From Aphanomyces cochlioides (Eukaryota > Oomycota > Saprolegniomycetes > Saprolegniales > Verrucalvaceae): a stretch of 64,000 bases of DNA. Under the pieces are notes generated by a model. It saw only the letters and a program-made list of their open reading frames with translations, searched no databases and was not told where the DNA came from. Position numbers and translations under genes: made by a program. Location: positions 2,232,001 to 2,296,000 of the forward strand of contig JAHQRK010000011.1 of the NCBI GenBank assembly GCA_019828595.1, given 5' to 3'. The stretch's first letter is position 1. The number at the start of each line of letters is the position of its first letter. This document shows positions 1 to 11,104 of this stretch, in pieces.

Positions 1-1199
1 CAGTTTCACCAACAATGGTTTCGCATTACATGGACGACCCTTCGAGCACACTGGCTGGCTACTTGCGAACACACAATTGCAACTATTAGGCAGCAAGGCG
101 ACCAAGTGGCCATGCAGACTGCAAACCGAGCGATCCGCGCAAAACGCCGGGCACATGATGCACTCCCAGTCGGTCATGACGCTCGCTTGGCCAAACGGAG
201 AACGTTCGTTGCCCACTCAGCAAACTCTGGCACACCCATCGCTCGATGATGCTCCATCCAGAGCAACCCCCGGTCCTCCCACCGCCCACACGACGCCTTC
301 GGCGAAGACCCCCCAGGAAGCCCCCCTGATCCTCCTTCCACCGGCTCATAGCCGCAGCGGCGCCCCCGCTTGATGCCCACCAGCATCCTTCAACAACCTT
401 ATGTATAATGTGTGTCTGTTACCTCCGCTAGGTTAGCCCTAGTACGCGGCCTGTGGCTGCATTGCGCCCGCCGAGAGAGAGTAACTTTACTGCGTAATAA
501 CAAATAACTAATTCCTTGCATCTCCACTGATGCAGGTCCGCCCATTCAACGAAAGCGCATGGACATGCGTCATATACTACGTCGTCGATGCAAGGATTAT
601 CCATGCCGCGATGATTACCTTGTAAGAGGAATCCCACCTCGCTGCACTGTCGCCTTGGGAATGTCCCAACCACATCTTTGGCTTGGAAGCATCTCTCAAC
701 AACCGCCAACGACAACTGCTACACGCTCTCATCGGGCAGATAAAGACCAAGTCTAGCTCATCGAACGTATGGAAGATGTTGAACACTGCTGACGAAGCTT
801 TGAGGTGGATCAATCCGTCGAGAGGAGGATGAGACGACACTGAGAGGCTCAACTTGTCTCTTTGACTCCAAATTTCCCAACTTGGTTGTCTCTCAAAGCT
901 AGCTAATGAAAGAACCAATCAGACTCATTTCTTATGAATTGAGGAACCTAGGATTTACCTAGGATTGGATAATGAATTGATCAGCATTCCCTCCACACAC
1001 TTGATATTGAGATCAAGCTGAGATCTGGTCAACGAAAGAATTTCCGCACTTGAGCAATGTCAAACACAACATTGTTGACCATGCGAAGGTAAAACGAATC
1101 ACAAGACAGAATTGCGAATGAGGGACGCAGAATTGCAGAAAGCATATCCAGATTGTATGTCGTTGCACAAATTTTTTATCTTTTTACACGTTTCATGAA

Positions 1200-1365
1200 A
1201 AAAACACCTCTCGATCACTTTTTTATTTTTTGCCAAAATCTTTAATTTTTGGCAATTTTTGAAAAATGTCATTCTTTTGATCCAGATAGACATATTTCTA
1301 AAAAATGCCAATTTTTCAAAAATAGCCAAAAAATCTCTTTTTTGGCATTTTTTCGGCATCCAGAC
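1200..1365. repeat. Imperfect AT-rich inverted repeat
   Basis: A left arm around 1238-1272, reading roughly AATTTTTGGCAATTTTTGAA, is mirrored by a right arm around 1300-1345, where the complement reads GATTTTTTGGCTATTTTTGA. Both flank a short centre near 1273-1300. It could fold into a hairpin or be a decayed foldback element. The open minus frame through it (Lys/Phe/Ile-rich) is probably a by-product of its composition. Confidence 0.5.
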
Positions 1366-1383
1366 CCACCCTTAATATTCGTC

Positions 1384-1410
1384 AGTACTATTATACTGTA
1401 TAATAGTACT
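1384..1410. repeat. Perfect 12-bp palindrome
   Basis: AGTACTATTATA (1384-1395) and its reverse complement TATAATAGTACT (1399-1410) flank a 3-base centre. It lies in AT-rich DNA with no adjacent gene, so its role is unknown. Confidence 0.7.
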
Positions 1411-2180
1411 ATTAATAGTAGCGAATACTTGAGGTACATTGTTGACCTAAAACTATATCTACTAAATTTAAAGATCGTGCACAAACTACCACAGATAAAA
1501 TTTAAAAACTTATTGTTAATTCATAAGAAACCATTTGGGCTGAAGAACGTAATGCACCTAAAAAGGCATGTAGTCAATGGTGCTATATTTGAATCTTGGT
1601 GTTTGTATGTCAAAGTCATAAAACAATATCCGTATAAAGATCAATACGGATGTTTGCCCTGTGACTGTCCAAATCAATATACACTGTACGGTACACTTCC
1701 CTCGGATCCTAACGCAATGTGGAACATTGCAAGCAGGACAAGTGCCACTGACGGAGCAGATGGATAAGAGAGATAAAGAACGTATCGCAAGCATCTGGAT
1801 GTTGACCACATTGTACGGTGGCGGCGCTAAAAAATGCACCATGAGAATATATCGCGGTGCTGCCGCTGCTACCTCCAGTCGGTCGACGAACGGTCTGTCA
1901 GCGCGAGTTATCCTGGATACAGTAGTGTGTCCAAGTTGGAATGACGGCATTCTCACGGGGCTAAAGCATCGTTCAAGAGCAGCCTGGAACGATATGGCCC
2001 TCGACGTTGGTTGAGACCTCTCGTGGCGTTCAGATCTCGCCCTCCCATGACTCTTCGGTCTACTCGAATTTCGAGGCCCATTCCCTCCCTACTGTACGTC
2101 TCGACGTAGTTGCCCGTCGGTGTCTGCTTGACTGTACCTCGTTGCAAAACTAGCTCCGACTCGTCGTCGAGTCGGAGCTA

Positions 2181-2500
2181 GAGAGTTGTTGAGTCGGAAA
2201 GGATAGTTCGTGTCACTAATCAAGGATATGCAGCAAGCAGCCCTTTGTCCTGATTCAAAACCCGCTCATCATCGAGCGGTAACCTGTCCGCTCGTCATCG
2301 ATCATCGAGCGGTAACCTGCCCGCTCGTCATCGAGTATCCTTGATTATTAATAGTTGACAAATTGACACGAACTATCCTTTCGATGTCGCCTAGATGAGA
2401 GATCGTCGAGCGGTTACCCGTCCGCTCGTCATCGAGTATCCTTGATTATTAATAGTTGACAAATTGACACGAACTATCCTTTCCGACTCAACAACTCTCT
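2181..2500. repeat. Nested element: terminal inverted repeats plus internal direct repeats
   Basis: The left end (2181-2228) contains GAGAGTTGTTGAGTCGGAAA and GGATAGTTCGTGTCA. Its reverse complement is at the right end (about 2437-2500), with an added TTATTAATAGTTGACAAATT stretch. A block of about 62 bp, beginning CCGCTCGTCATCGAGTATCC, occurs twice in direct orientation (about 2320-2382 and 2421-2482). Shorter units containing GAGCGGTAACC or GAGCGGTTACC and CCGCTCGTCATC recur between 2261 and 2430. The arrangement suggests a MITE or foldback element with internal duplication, or a recombination scar. No coding capacity is seen. Confidence 0.75.
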
Positions 2501-2504
2501 GGCT

Positions 2505-5500
2505 GCACCATCATCATCATCCGCATCGAACCCACTTGTCAATTGTTCTTGTTGCTTCCTGTGAAAAACATATCCACACTTTGGTTTCCTCGAATCAATG
2601 TTACACATGTCAGGCCAACTAATCGTCAAATTGCGCAATATCACCAAGCATCGCAGTAGTGGTCAATCCAATGCCACAAGCAGCAGGAAAAGACCCGCTA
2701 GACGCTTCGTAGAGCGCACCAACAAGCGCCCCTTGCCACGTCGTCATCTTGGAAGTTCCAAAGCGTGCGTTCAAATTAGGTCAAATTTCTGACGATGGAC
2801 ATTTGAGATTGGTGAGATTTAAATAGTGTCACCAACAACGACATCGCAGTGGCTGAAATTGTATATCATTTGGGGCCGAGTCGGCGACGAATTGTCGCAA
2901 TGCGGCGGCTCCTGGACGGTCGAAAGAGCTCTCTCCCATAAGATGCTAGGCTTATACGCATCAGCATTGCTTGGCCCTCTCTCCCAAGACGCATCGGCGG
3001 CGCCAACAAGCTGCTATGACCAGTTGTCCTTTGTGGTACCGCACATTCCCACACGTCATCGCGAGACGGGCATGATCCCGTGTAGCCCGCTCAGTCGTCG
3101 GTGGCTTTCAAGACGACGACGCCAGCTCTGCAAACTTGCGCACCATCCAGTGTTTGTGTTTCGTCGACAGATTCCACCTTCAGCATGGAGCCAAGTGTAC
3201 AAAGTCGTACCGCGGGGGAACGTCTGGGCGGATTGTCAACACATTGGTGGCACTGTCCGTAGGAGTGTCCACTGCGCCATATATGCGACATGGGAGAAAC
3301 ACTGTCGGTAGAACATGATCCTGTATGTCAAGCGCCATGCGATGCACCACGATGGCTCCCCCGAGAAAATTAGACCAAGTCCACGCTCATGGTACTTCCT
3401 CAGAGCCGTCGCGCCATTTGGACCCCCTTCGTTGCTTTCCCGGCGGGTACGACGGACTAGCAGTGCGAATGTCTCGAAGGAGGACGCCATGCGTTGTATA
3501 GCGATCGTGATTCCAATCGCCGTCGAATGCTGCCTTGGCCCCGTTCTCTTCCCACTTGAACGTCGAGTAGACCGCCGTCCGTCCACTTGTATGCGCTTTC
3601 CCATCTCTTTTGCATTGCTACTAAACACCACCGACACCCACGACGCTTTGCAGAGCACTGTTCGTTCGGCACGACAGGGGAACGAACGCTGCGTGCGCTC
3701 GTCTCTGGCTCTGCGTTCATCCTGAGACATAGAGTTGGCGCCATGCTTCCCAAGGCTCGACGAGATGGCCATCGAGCTACAGTCCTTCTGTCACATAGAC
3801 AAAACATTACATCGCTTCAAATTTCGCGCCGCAGTCCATTCCCACGTGCGCGCTGTCCGACAGGTACAGCATTGATTACATGTTTCCCACCTGGTAGGGA
3901 CACATCAAGCCACAGATTGTGCGATGTGCATCTTGCTAACCAAACACACTCGTCTACTAAATCTCACGGACGTGTTTGTAGCGCACACGGTGGAGCCAAA
4001 GGTTGATTCCGCGTCAATCGATCGACGACGGGTCAAGAACGATCCCATTTGCACGGGCATGGCAATCGATGTCACGATGACTCTAGCATTGGAATGGACC
4101 GACGACGACTGGCGGTGTACTGTAGTCTCCTGGACTAACTCCACAACGCCATCTTCGAGCATCGTGGCAAGTTGATAGGGCTCGAGGAATAGTCGAGAAC
4201 AAATGCGTTTTCGTACGGTATCAATGGAGAACGTCAACGTGATCATCCTCTGGACGCAATCGCCGCTGGAGCGAACGTCTGGACATTACAGCCATCGTTC
4301 AAGCAGTCGATCAAGCCTTCGGCTGCATACTGCTGACACTGACCAGAGTTTACGTTTACAACGATGGATCCGTCAACGATCAAGTGTCGGAATAACGCCA
4401 AACTTGTAGCGCGAACAATTCTGGATTGCTTGCACGAAGAACGATCTCGCTTCTTCGCCGTCCTTCCTTGCATTCTCCTGCTGGCGGTCCATGCGCTCGA
4501 TTCTGTTGGTTGTAGCCACGACTGCGCTAGCCGTCATGGACTCGACGAAATCGTCATTTCGGTGACGGCGAGAGGTACAAATTCCCATGACAACCATGGC
4601 AGCAATGGCAGACAAGTCCAGGTCGTACGTACACCCGTGGTGGTCTCCCAAGCCACGGACATCTCGAAAGAAAGCACCCATGTGAGTAGAATCGGTCCAA
4701 GGCATGAAGCAACTGCGATTGCTACGAATCGCGGTGGCCACTGAGGGTGCCACGTCAAGATGCCACGTGGGATTTGTTCGTTGTGGCAGGCATTCCGCGC
4801 GTGGTCATGGAGCATGAGAAGAATGGGACACAACATTTTCTTGAAATAGTACGCTCGGCAAAAAAATCATGCCTCGCTCACCCATCGCACATAGAAATGT
4901 CCTCTCGCCACGACGACTTGCAGAGGAGACGACACGCCCTTGCTTTGGCTTCACGGCGGCATTTTCCACGGCAACAGGCTCCACAAGCCTCTCTCGTCGT
5001 CATGGTGACTGACGTTAGCCGGGGCCATGTCCATCGCGTCCAATAGTGTGATCTCTCTCCTTGAAATCGACGTTGGATTTCCGTTGGAAGGACACGCTTT
5101 CGTGGCTTCAACAACCACGGATCACGTTTCTCGTTGTTGCAAACTTGTACTCCTCGTTGACTTTCAACTTGGTTTCGTACCCTGGCAGTGTACTCTAGTC
5201 ATCCCTCCATCGTCCCGCAGCGGCGGCAGTGGTGGCCTCTGTTGCTCGGCGACTCGGGCAAAGTAATCAGCGGGAGGACTTGAGATCTCAACGTTAGAAT
5301 GCGATCTCGTGGCAGAAGGAGACGTGGTTCTGGTTGACGCCATGGATTGTGAAGATCTTGGATGGTCGGCGCATTTCAATCGTAGCCTCTGCACACGAGT
5401 AATGGTTTGACAAAAGCCTCCTCTCTCGTCGTGCTCGACGAAATAGTCGATAGCATATGCACGCGTAACTTTCTTTTTACGGAGGAAGCAATGTCCGTCG

Positions 5501-6893
5501 CATATATTATTTGCTCGATAATGTTCTGCCACGTTCACGTGCCTGTAACTTATAGCTGCTCCAACGACCATAGCTTCTCATGAGCATGTATCCCAGCTAG
5601 CGCGACTCGGGTTCGATGGACTTGGCGAGCTCTACAATGTTGACGAGGTTGTTGGCGTCGGTGTGGTTGGCTCTACGTTTTTATACTCGTCGCAGGTGGT
5701 TCCATTTGACTCGACACATGACCCAAGCTGCGCTCGCAATCATGGCGAGCGTTCCTCTTGACATTGGTGACCAAGTTGGAGCGACGTCGGCTCCGCGCGC
5801 AATGTGGGATTGGTATCTCGTTGTCGTGCCCCTTGTAGACACTGTGACTAATGGTTGTTCTTCCTCTTCAAATCCATTGCGACACATCATGTGCGGCTTG
5901 CTGACCATCGACGCTAAAGTTCTCCGTGTGTGTAATAGATGCACAATTTACCAATACAACGCAGGCCAGGTGCGCACCCCCCCACACACACGACTTGTCC
6001 CCCGTCATTCCAGAGAAGACGGACAGCACTTTTAGTTTGCTACCAACGCGACGCCACACTCCTCACGTAAAAGACACGGTGGTCGCCAAGCACGTTGCGA
6101 TCTCGAGAGAATGCGGCCCGCTGGAATCGGATCGAATCCGATGTGTCGTCTGTTGTGAATCCATCGCCAATTCGTTCGACAATGTGGTGGCCACCACGTA
6201 GACAGTCAAGCTGCCTGTCTTCTACACTGTACCCAGCTGGGATAGCTCGACAAAGCATACAGCCGCCACACAACTGTAGCTCGCTAAGGTAGCGCACTGT
6301 ACGCAAGCAAACTTGGACGGATGTACAGCGTCTTGGCATCGAGAAAAGCACGCAGAGCATCCCACGCTCGTTTTGGGGGGGGTGATTTCTTCGATGTTTA
6401 GTTCCTCGCTCTTGCCTTGGCATGTGGTGAGACTGTCAACGGTGCTTCAAATATCTTGTCATGTGGCATCCTATCACCTTGCTTCCCATGCATGCAATTG
6501 CATATCTCAAAGCGCAGCCAAGCCACGTTGGTTCTATTTTTCTCGACTCCCTCCACGCTTGCACCCACGCGAGGCAGACGCAGTGCAGCCTCTTTCCACC
6601 CACCTCCTTCCCTCAACGATGAACGGACGCGCCTCCTCTGATATGGACGCTGAAATTCAGCACACCACGTGACCACATGCTTGCAAGCTCTGCTATTGAT
6701 CAAAATTGACAATATTTCACAGTTTTCAAATGTCACTGTCGTTCGGTTGTAACGACGTCACAATCGTTGCAAACTGCGAACCAGTGGTCGTCGCTGCATG
6801 CATCGAGTCCGCATTGAGAGAAGATGCGAGAAGTTTGGAGGATTGCGAAAGCTCAGACGTCTCGTCACAGTTTACAAGTTGATGTCAAAGTCT
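2505..6893. other. Long stretch without an intact gene; eroded coding DNA suspected
   Basis: GC content is closer to the coding regions than that of the first 2 kb, yet no frame is open for more than about 180 codons and no exon chain could be built. On the minus strand, protein-like but interrupted stretches occur around 3240-3770, 3905-4246, 4373-4753, 5164-5571 and 6040-6423. They include hydrophobic runs and acidic or Gln-rich runs. I could not assign a family. The simplest reading is one or more decayed genes. Confidence 0.4.
4373..5571 (-). pseudogene. Possible decayed membrane-protein gene remnants
   Basis: The minus strand has two protein-like islands separated by stops. One, at 5164-5571, contains HCFLRKKKVTRAYAIDYFVE and a Pro/Ser-rich tail. 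The other, at 4373-4753, contains RDVRGLGDHHGCTYDLDL, a hydrophobic stretch AIAAMVVMG and then a Gln/Glu/Lys-rich stretch. A segment near 6060-6110 reads SRDRNVLGDHRVFYVR on the same strand and resembles the RDVRGLGDHHG segment, so the region may once have held tandem related units. There is no intact start, stop or exon set. It could equally be chance coding-like sequence. Confidence 0.22.
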
Positions 6894-8066
6894 CTACTCT
6901 TGGATTTGCATTTGCATGGCCGTTTCCAAATGCATGAATGCTTGGCGTTGGTTCTCCTGCGTGTGTCGTAGCTTCTCGATCAACCTCGCTTCTTCCTCTT
7001 CCATCTCTCGCAGCATTTTCTCCGCCATCGTCTGCGCCAGTCGTCAATTCTCCATGGTATTTCGTTCGTGCGGTATGTGTACCTTTCGCTTGTACTCGTC
7101 GGCGAGTTTGGTACGCGCCGCTTTGATCAGCGCCTTCTCCTGCTGCTGTTTGGCCTCTTGTCGACGTCGTGCGGCATTTTTTTCCTGTTCTTTGATCGAT
7201 TGGCTCCGTTCGAGTCGTCGTTGCCGCTCTTGTTCGATCCGCTGAGCGCTCTCGTCGCTCTTCCGCTTCACGTCTGCTTTCACGTCATGCACCATCTTGG
7301 CTCGCTGCTTTGCGACTGAAGCGAACGCATGCTCCTTTTTCTTTTGGGATGCCACGGCCAGCTTGGCTACAAGACGATCAACATCCTGAGAGAGACTGTG
7401 ATTCATAGCCGTACAATTTGTGACGAGCGCGTGGCGGATATTCGAGTTGGTCCGCTCCATGTGCTCGCGCTTGAGTCGCTGGTGCTCGGCATTGCGGCGT
7501 TTGATGGCTTCAATCTCTTCTGCGCGCTTGTTTGCTTCGTCAATCTTGCGCTGCGCTTTCTTCTCTTCCATCCTCAAGTGAGCCAGCCGGTTCGCGAGAA
7601 GCTGGACGTCTTCCTCCGCTCGCTTGCGCTGGAGCTTGGCGTCGAGCATCTCGCTTTGAATCGCTGCGACGCCTGCGCTGCTGCTGTCCTTGGGCGGGGA
7701 CGACGACGTTGCTTCTTGTTCCATCTGTGCATCCACGTCGTTGGGATCCCCGAGAGCGTCCCCCCATCGTTCAAACCATTTGAGGAAGTCTACCTACAAG
7801 ACCGTCGCGCCATCGATCGTGCGAGTAGAGCTTACTTTGGAGATTTCGCCCGTCGCGTCGGGGTCCAAATCGTCGAGGAACTTCTCAAGCTGGTCGCGCG
7901 AAATGTCGTAGCCCATCTTGGACAAGAGCGAGCTCAAATGCTCCGTGGCAATCGAACTCCTTCCCGTGTCGTAGATGGAGAAGAGCACATCGAACGACGG
8001 AATATCATACTCCTTCCCGACCGCAATCGAGTCCAGGCTGCCGACACCATCGCTTGGATCGCTCAT
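6894..8066 (-). CDS. EF-hand and coiled-coil protein, unknown role
   Basis: Three exons are inferred: 7836-8066, 7083-7793 and 6894-7031. The introns are 42 and 51 bases with GT-AG ends, giving about 359 residues. The N-terminal 90 residues form an EF-hand-like pair. The second loop, DPDATGEISKVDFLKWF, is created only when the first intron is removed, which supports that splice. From about residue 100 onward the protein is a long charged coiled coil rich in Glu, Lys, Arg and Gln, ending in QMQIQE. The reading would be calcium-responsive scaffolding or a cytoskeletal/flagellar role, but that is inference. It is divergent from the HPPK-DHPS gene, with about 460 bases between the two starts. No specific family was recognised. 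Confidence 0.8.
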
Positions 8067-8527
8067 GCTTGAAAGTTTAAAAATAGGTCTCTGCGGGATG
8101 GTTATAGCCACACAACGACGTCGCAGAGCTGCCACCGTTGCGATCGCCCTCCTAGCTTGCTCTCTGTGAGATGGCAGGAATAGAGCAAATCTTGCACCGC
8201 TTGTCGTCGGTTCCCCAGGGAGATCCGAACGGTACTGCTGCGGCCTCGAGAGCGGCGTTCGTGGCTAAAATGAGGCCACCATCTCAGCTCTGGTCGGCTC
8301 GAAAGCGACAAGCTTCTCGCTGTCTCGAATGCCAACGTCGCTATCCACTCATTCCAGCCAGGATCTCTCTATGGACGTCGAGGGAAGCGCTCGATCAATC
8401 GGGGACGGCGCAGGCATGTGCCTGGACGCCAAGTGGTGGATCAGTGTGTATCACATGGTCAATAAATTATTGGTCGAAAACGAGATCTACCAATTGGTCG
8501 ACCTGACATCGCCACGACGCGAGAGGG
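8067..8527. other. Divergent intergenic region with an unplaced short ORF
   Basis: This separates the starts of the EF-hand gene and the folate gene. An open plus frame from ATG 8329 (MPTSLSTHSSQDL...) runs to 8604, overlapping the HPPK start in another frame. Another open frame runs from ATG 8171 to 8506. Neither could be spliced in phase onto the HPPK frame with GT-AG ends, and neither shows dihydroneopterin aldolase features. Either may be an upstream ORF or part of an unrecognised 5' exon. Confidence 0.4.
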
Positions 8528-10310
8528 ATGTCGATGGACGTTGTGACGGCTCTCGTGGCCATTGGGACGAACCTAGGTACAGCGTCGCCTTGTGTAGTAG
8601 TTGATCGTGGCTGTCTAGGCGACCGAGCGGCGAATCTCCATCGCGCGATTGTGGAGCTCAACGAGCACTGCGGTCGTGTGGTCAAGACGTCCAGATTGTA
8701 CACGACGGCGCCGCAATATGTCGTGGACCAGCCCGAGTTCCTCAACGCTGCAGTCGAGCTCTCAACCACGCTCTCGCCCACAGACCTCATGCTGGTACAA
8801 CTGACTGCCATGCTCCATGACATGTTGGAATCTCGTAGCGCTTCAAAGATATCGAAGTCCGCGTCGGCCGAGATCTTGGTGGATTGCGCTACGGCCCGCG
8901 GATTCTTGACGTCGATCTGCTCTTCTACCGCTCCGATGTGATTGAAACAACGACTGCCGTTGGACCGCTCCTCGTGCCGCACAAGTTGATGGCCGAGCGT
9001 GATTTCGTCCTGCGGCCGTTGCTTGACATTGCTCCAGGTCCTTTCCTCTGCCTCTGCTTCCTGGCGCTGACGTCGCGGCGGTAGATTTTGTCCATCCTGT
9101 CTTGGGTCAAACCATGCAAGAGCTCTACGACAAGTTGCCACGGACAACGACAACGCCGCCGCCGCCCGTCCCAGTGCTGAGTCTCGGCCCTGAACTCCTC
9201 TGGAACTTGGAGGCCAAGGTATCACTCGTCTAGCTTCTGCAGCCGTACACTACTGCTGCTTTAGACGTACATCATGGGGATCCTCAACGTGACGCCCGAC
9301 AGTTTTAGCGGCGACGGGAATACCGCGCCTGCTGCGATCGTCGAGTCGGCACGAGTGATGATTGCCGCTGGCGCTGATATTCTCGACATTGGCGGCGAGT
9401 CCACGCAGCCCAACGCTGCTCCAGTCTCCGCTCAAGAGGAGCTAAACAGAGTACGCGCGCGCTCTCTCTTCCAACGCTAGCGCCTGACCTTGCTGTAGGT
9501 CGTCCCGGTCATCCAAGCCATTCGAGCATTCTCGAAAATTCCCATCTCGATCGACACGACAAAGTCCGCCGTCGCCGCTGCGGCGATTCAAGTAAGCAGC
9601 GTCAAGGAGACGCCAAGTTGACGCGCGTCCGTCCGTAGGCTGGAGCGAATCTTGTCAACGATGTCTCTGGTGGCACGAGAGATGAAGCCATGCTCACCAC
9701 GGTGGCTCAACGTGCCGTGCCGGTCGGATTTTGCGGCGAAAAAATAGCGGCATGACTCTTCTTGGTAGATTATTTTGATGCACATGCGAGGCACGCCGTC
9801 GACGATGACGCAGCTCAAAGTACCGTCGACACTGCAGCCTTCTCGCTAACTTGCACTCTCTCTGTAGGTTTATCGAGATATCGTCGACGACGTCGGGCGT
9901 GAGTTGTTGCAGCAAGTCCAAGCCGCCCAAGACTGCGGGATCCCGACATGGAACATTCTTGTCGATCCGGGCATTGGCTTTGCGAAAGGATTGACGGAAA
10001 ACCTCGAGCTCTTGCGCCGCGTGGCAGAACTCCGCTCTCGATGGACGCCATGCCCTCTCTTGGTAATAACCATCCCGTGATATGTCCACATCGCATCATT
10101 TGTGTCGTCGTCTAGATTGGGGCATCGCGGAAAAAATTTCTCGGCACGATCTGCGATCAACCAGATCCAGCCGAGCGAGGCGCAGCGACGACCGCGACGT
10201 GTGCAGCCGCCATTGCCGGCGGCGCTTCGATTGTCCGCGTCCACGATGTCGCCATGTGTGTCGATGCTTGCAAAGTGTCGGATGCGATTTGGCGACTCCC
10301 AAACGTATAA
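8528..10310 (+). CDS. Bifunctional folate enzyme: HPPK-dihydropteroate synthase
   Basis: Catalyses pyrophosphorylation of 6-hydroxymethyl-dihydropterin and its condensation with p-aminobenzoate to dihydropteroate. Ten exons are inferred: 8528-8576, 8619-8794, 8839-9037, 9085-9218, 9265-9450, 9499-9591, 9639-9722, 9769-9819, 9868-10062 and 10116-10310. The introns are 42-53 bases and the total is 453 residues. HPPK is shown by ALVAIGTNLGDRAANLH, by FLNAAVEL, and by RYGPRILDVDLLFY, which is restored by splicing. DHPS is shown by TYIMGILNVTPDSFSGDG, ILDIGGEST, SIDTTKSAVA, NLVNDVSGG, HMRGTP, ILVDPGIGFAKG, GASRKKFLG and a closing VRVHDV motif. Every exon junction restores the family motif in phase. 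The DHNA domain that begins trifunctional relatives such as yeast FOL1 is not seen. The start is the first ATG of an MSMDVV leader, but an upstream exon cannot be excluded. Confidence 0.93.
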
Positions 10311-10983
10311 TTTCAACAGCGTTCGTGTCGATCCTTCCAGCGCCTTGGAGAACGAACGCTTCGCCATGGTCGTTGGCCTCTTTCACGGCGCTCTCCATAG
10401 ACTCGTCGATGCTTGAGACGGCCAGTTGCGAGAGTGGAAACGATGCCGCCATAGCGAGCAAGACGGCGTGGGGGTAGCAGACGTCGTCGTTGTCCGTCTG
10501 GATGGCGTCGTCTGTAATGCGTCTAGACGTTAGCAGAAGAGCGTGATCACATCCGACGACAATCTCGGCAACATTGTTCCATGCTGTTCCTTGTACACAT
10601 GATGGAACAGGTGGCAGGCAAGAAGCACGTCGATTGATCGCATGGCCATCGAGAAGAGCGCGTCAAACTCGTGACGTCGTCGCTCCAACGCCAGCACGAG
10701 GCGTCGCGACGAGCAAACTTTGTCGTTTTCAGAGGATAGGATCAACTTGACGATCCACTTCCTCCTTCCACAGTGTGAGACCGCGCGCCAGTCATCCACA
10801 CGAGTTTGTCGCAAAGGATGTTTGAACCAGCGCGAAAGAAAGTTGTTCATGCAAGAGTATATCCTCGTTCGCAAGTCGATTTCGGCGCATGCGAGAGCTT
10901 GAATCGACGGTGTCATGCTCGTCGTCACGACCAATTGCAAAACGCACCACGTCGACATCTGAGAGTTGTGAAATTATATTCAA
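10300..10983 (-). CDS. Hypothetical spliced gene, tail-to-tail with the folate gene
   Basis: The first exon starts at ATG 10983 (MNIISQLSDVDVVRFAI, to about 10932). A 34-base intron joins it in phase to an open stretch of about 120 codons (10897 to about 10560) with HCGRRKWIVKLIL. A third stretch reads ITDDAIQTDNDD and then HAVLLAMAASFPLSQLAVSS (about 10519 to 10310). A 38-base GT-AG intron at about 10527-10564 would join the second and third in phase. The downstream frame stays open into the antisense of the DHPS exons, so the true stop and possibly another intron are unresolved. No family is recognised. The N terminus has an F-box-like look, which is only an impression. Confidence 0.45.
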
Positions 10984-11104
10984 AGTGTGACATGGAGGTG
11001 GTAGATGGCTTCATGGCTTCATGGCCAGCGTGCATTCTTCGCGATCATAGCCCTTGAGGAAGCCATAGAGTTTCTAGCGAAATCAATTTGGAGTTACATG
11101 TTAT

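Larger units (their letters stand above)
1..2160. other. No supported gene; AT-rich and low-complexity DNA
   Basis: All reading frames are short or overlap on both strands, and none gives a recognisable protein. Positions 900-1550 are strongly AT-rich with palindromes, listed separately. The first 400 bases hold an open plus frame rich in Pro, Ser and Thr that could be the tail of a gene or transposon entering from the left, but nothing in it identifies it. Confidence 0.5.

Noticed and set aside
1099..1359. A Lys/Phe-rich minus-strand protein
   Set aside because: It comes from an AT-rich palindrome, with repetitive composition and no plausible context.
7329..8072. A 247-codon plus-strand frame
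   Set aside because: It is the antisense shadow of the EF-hand/coiled-coil gene, kept open by the skewed codon use of the coiled coil.
8171..8506. An N-terminal exon of the folate gene starting at 8171
   Set aside because: No GT-AG pair joins it in phase to 8528 or to the neighbouring open frame, and it lacks aldolase features.
9870..10367. A 165-codon minus-strand frame over the DHPS exons
   Set aside because: Antisense of conserved DHPS sequence. At most its upstream neighbour near 10.4-10.98 kb is a real gene.
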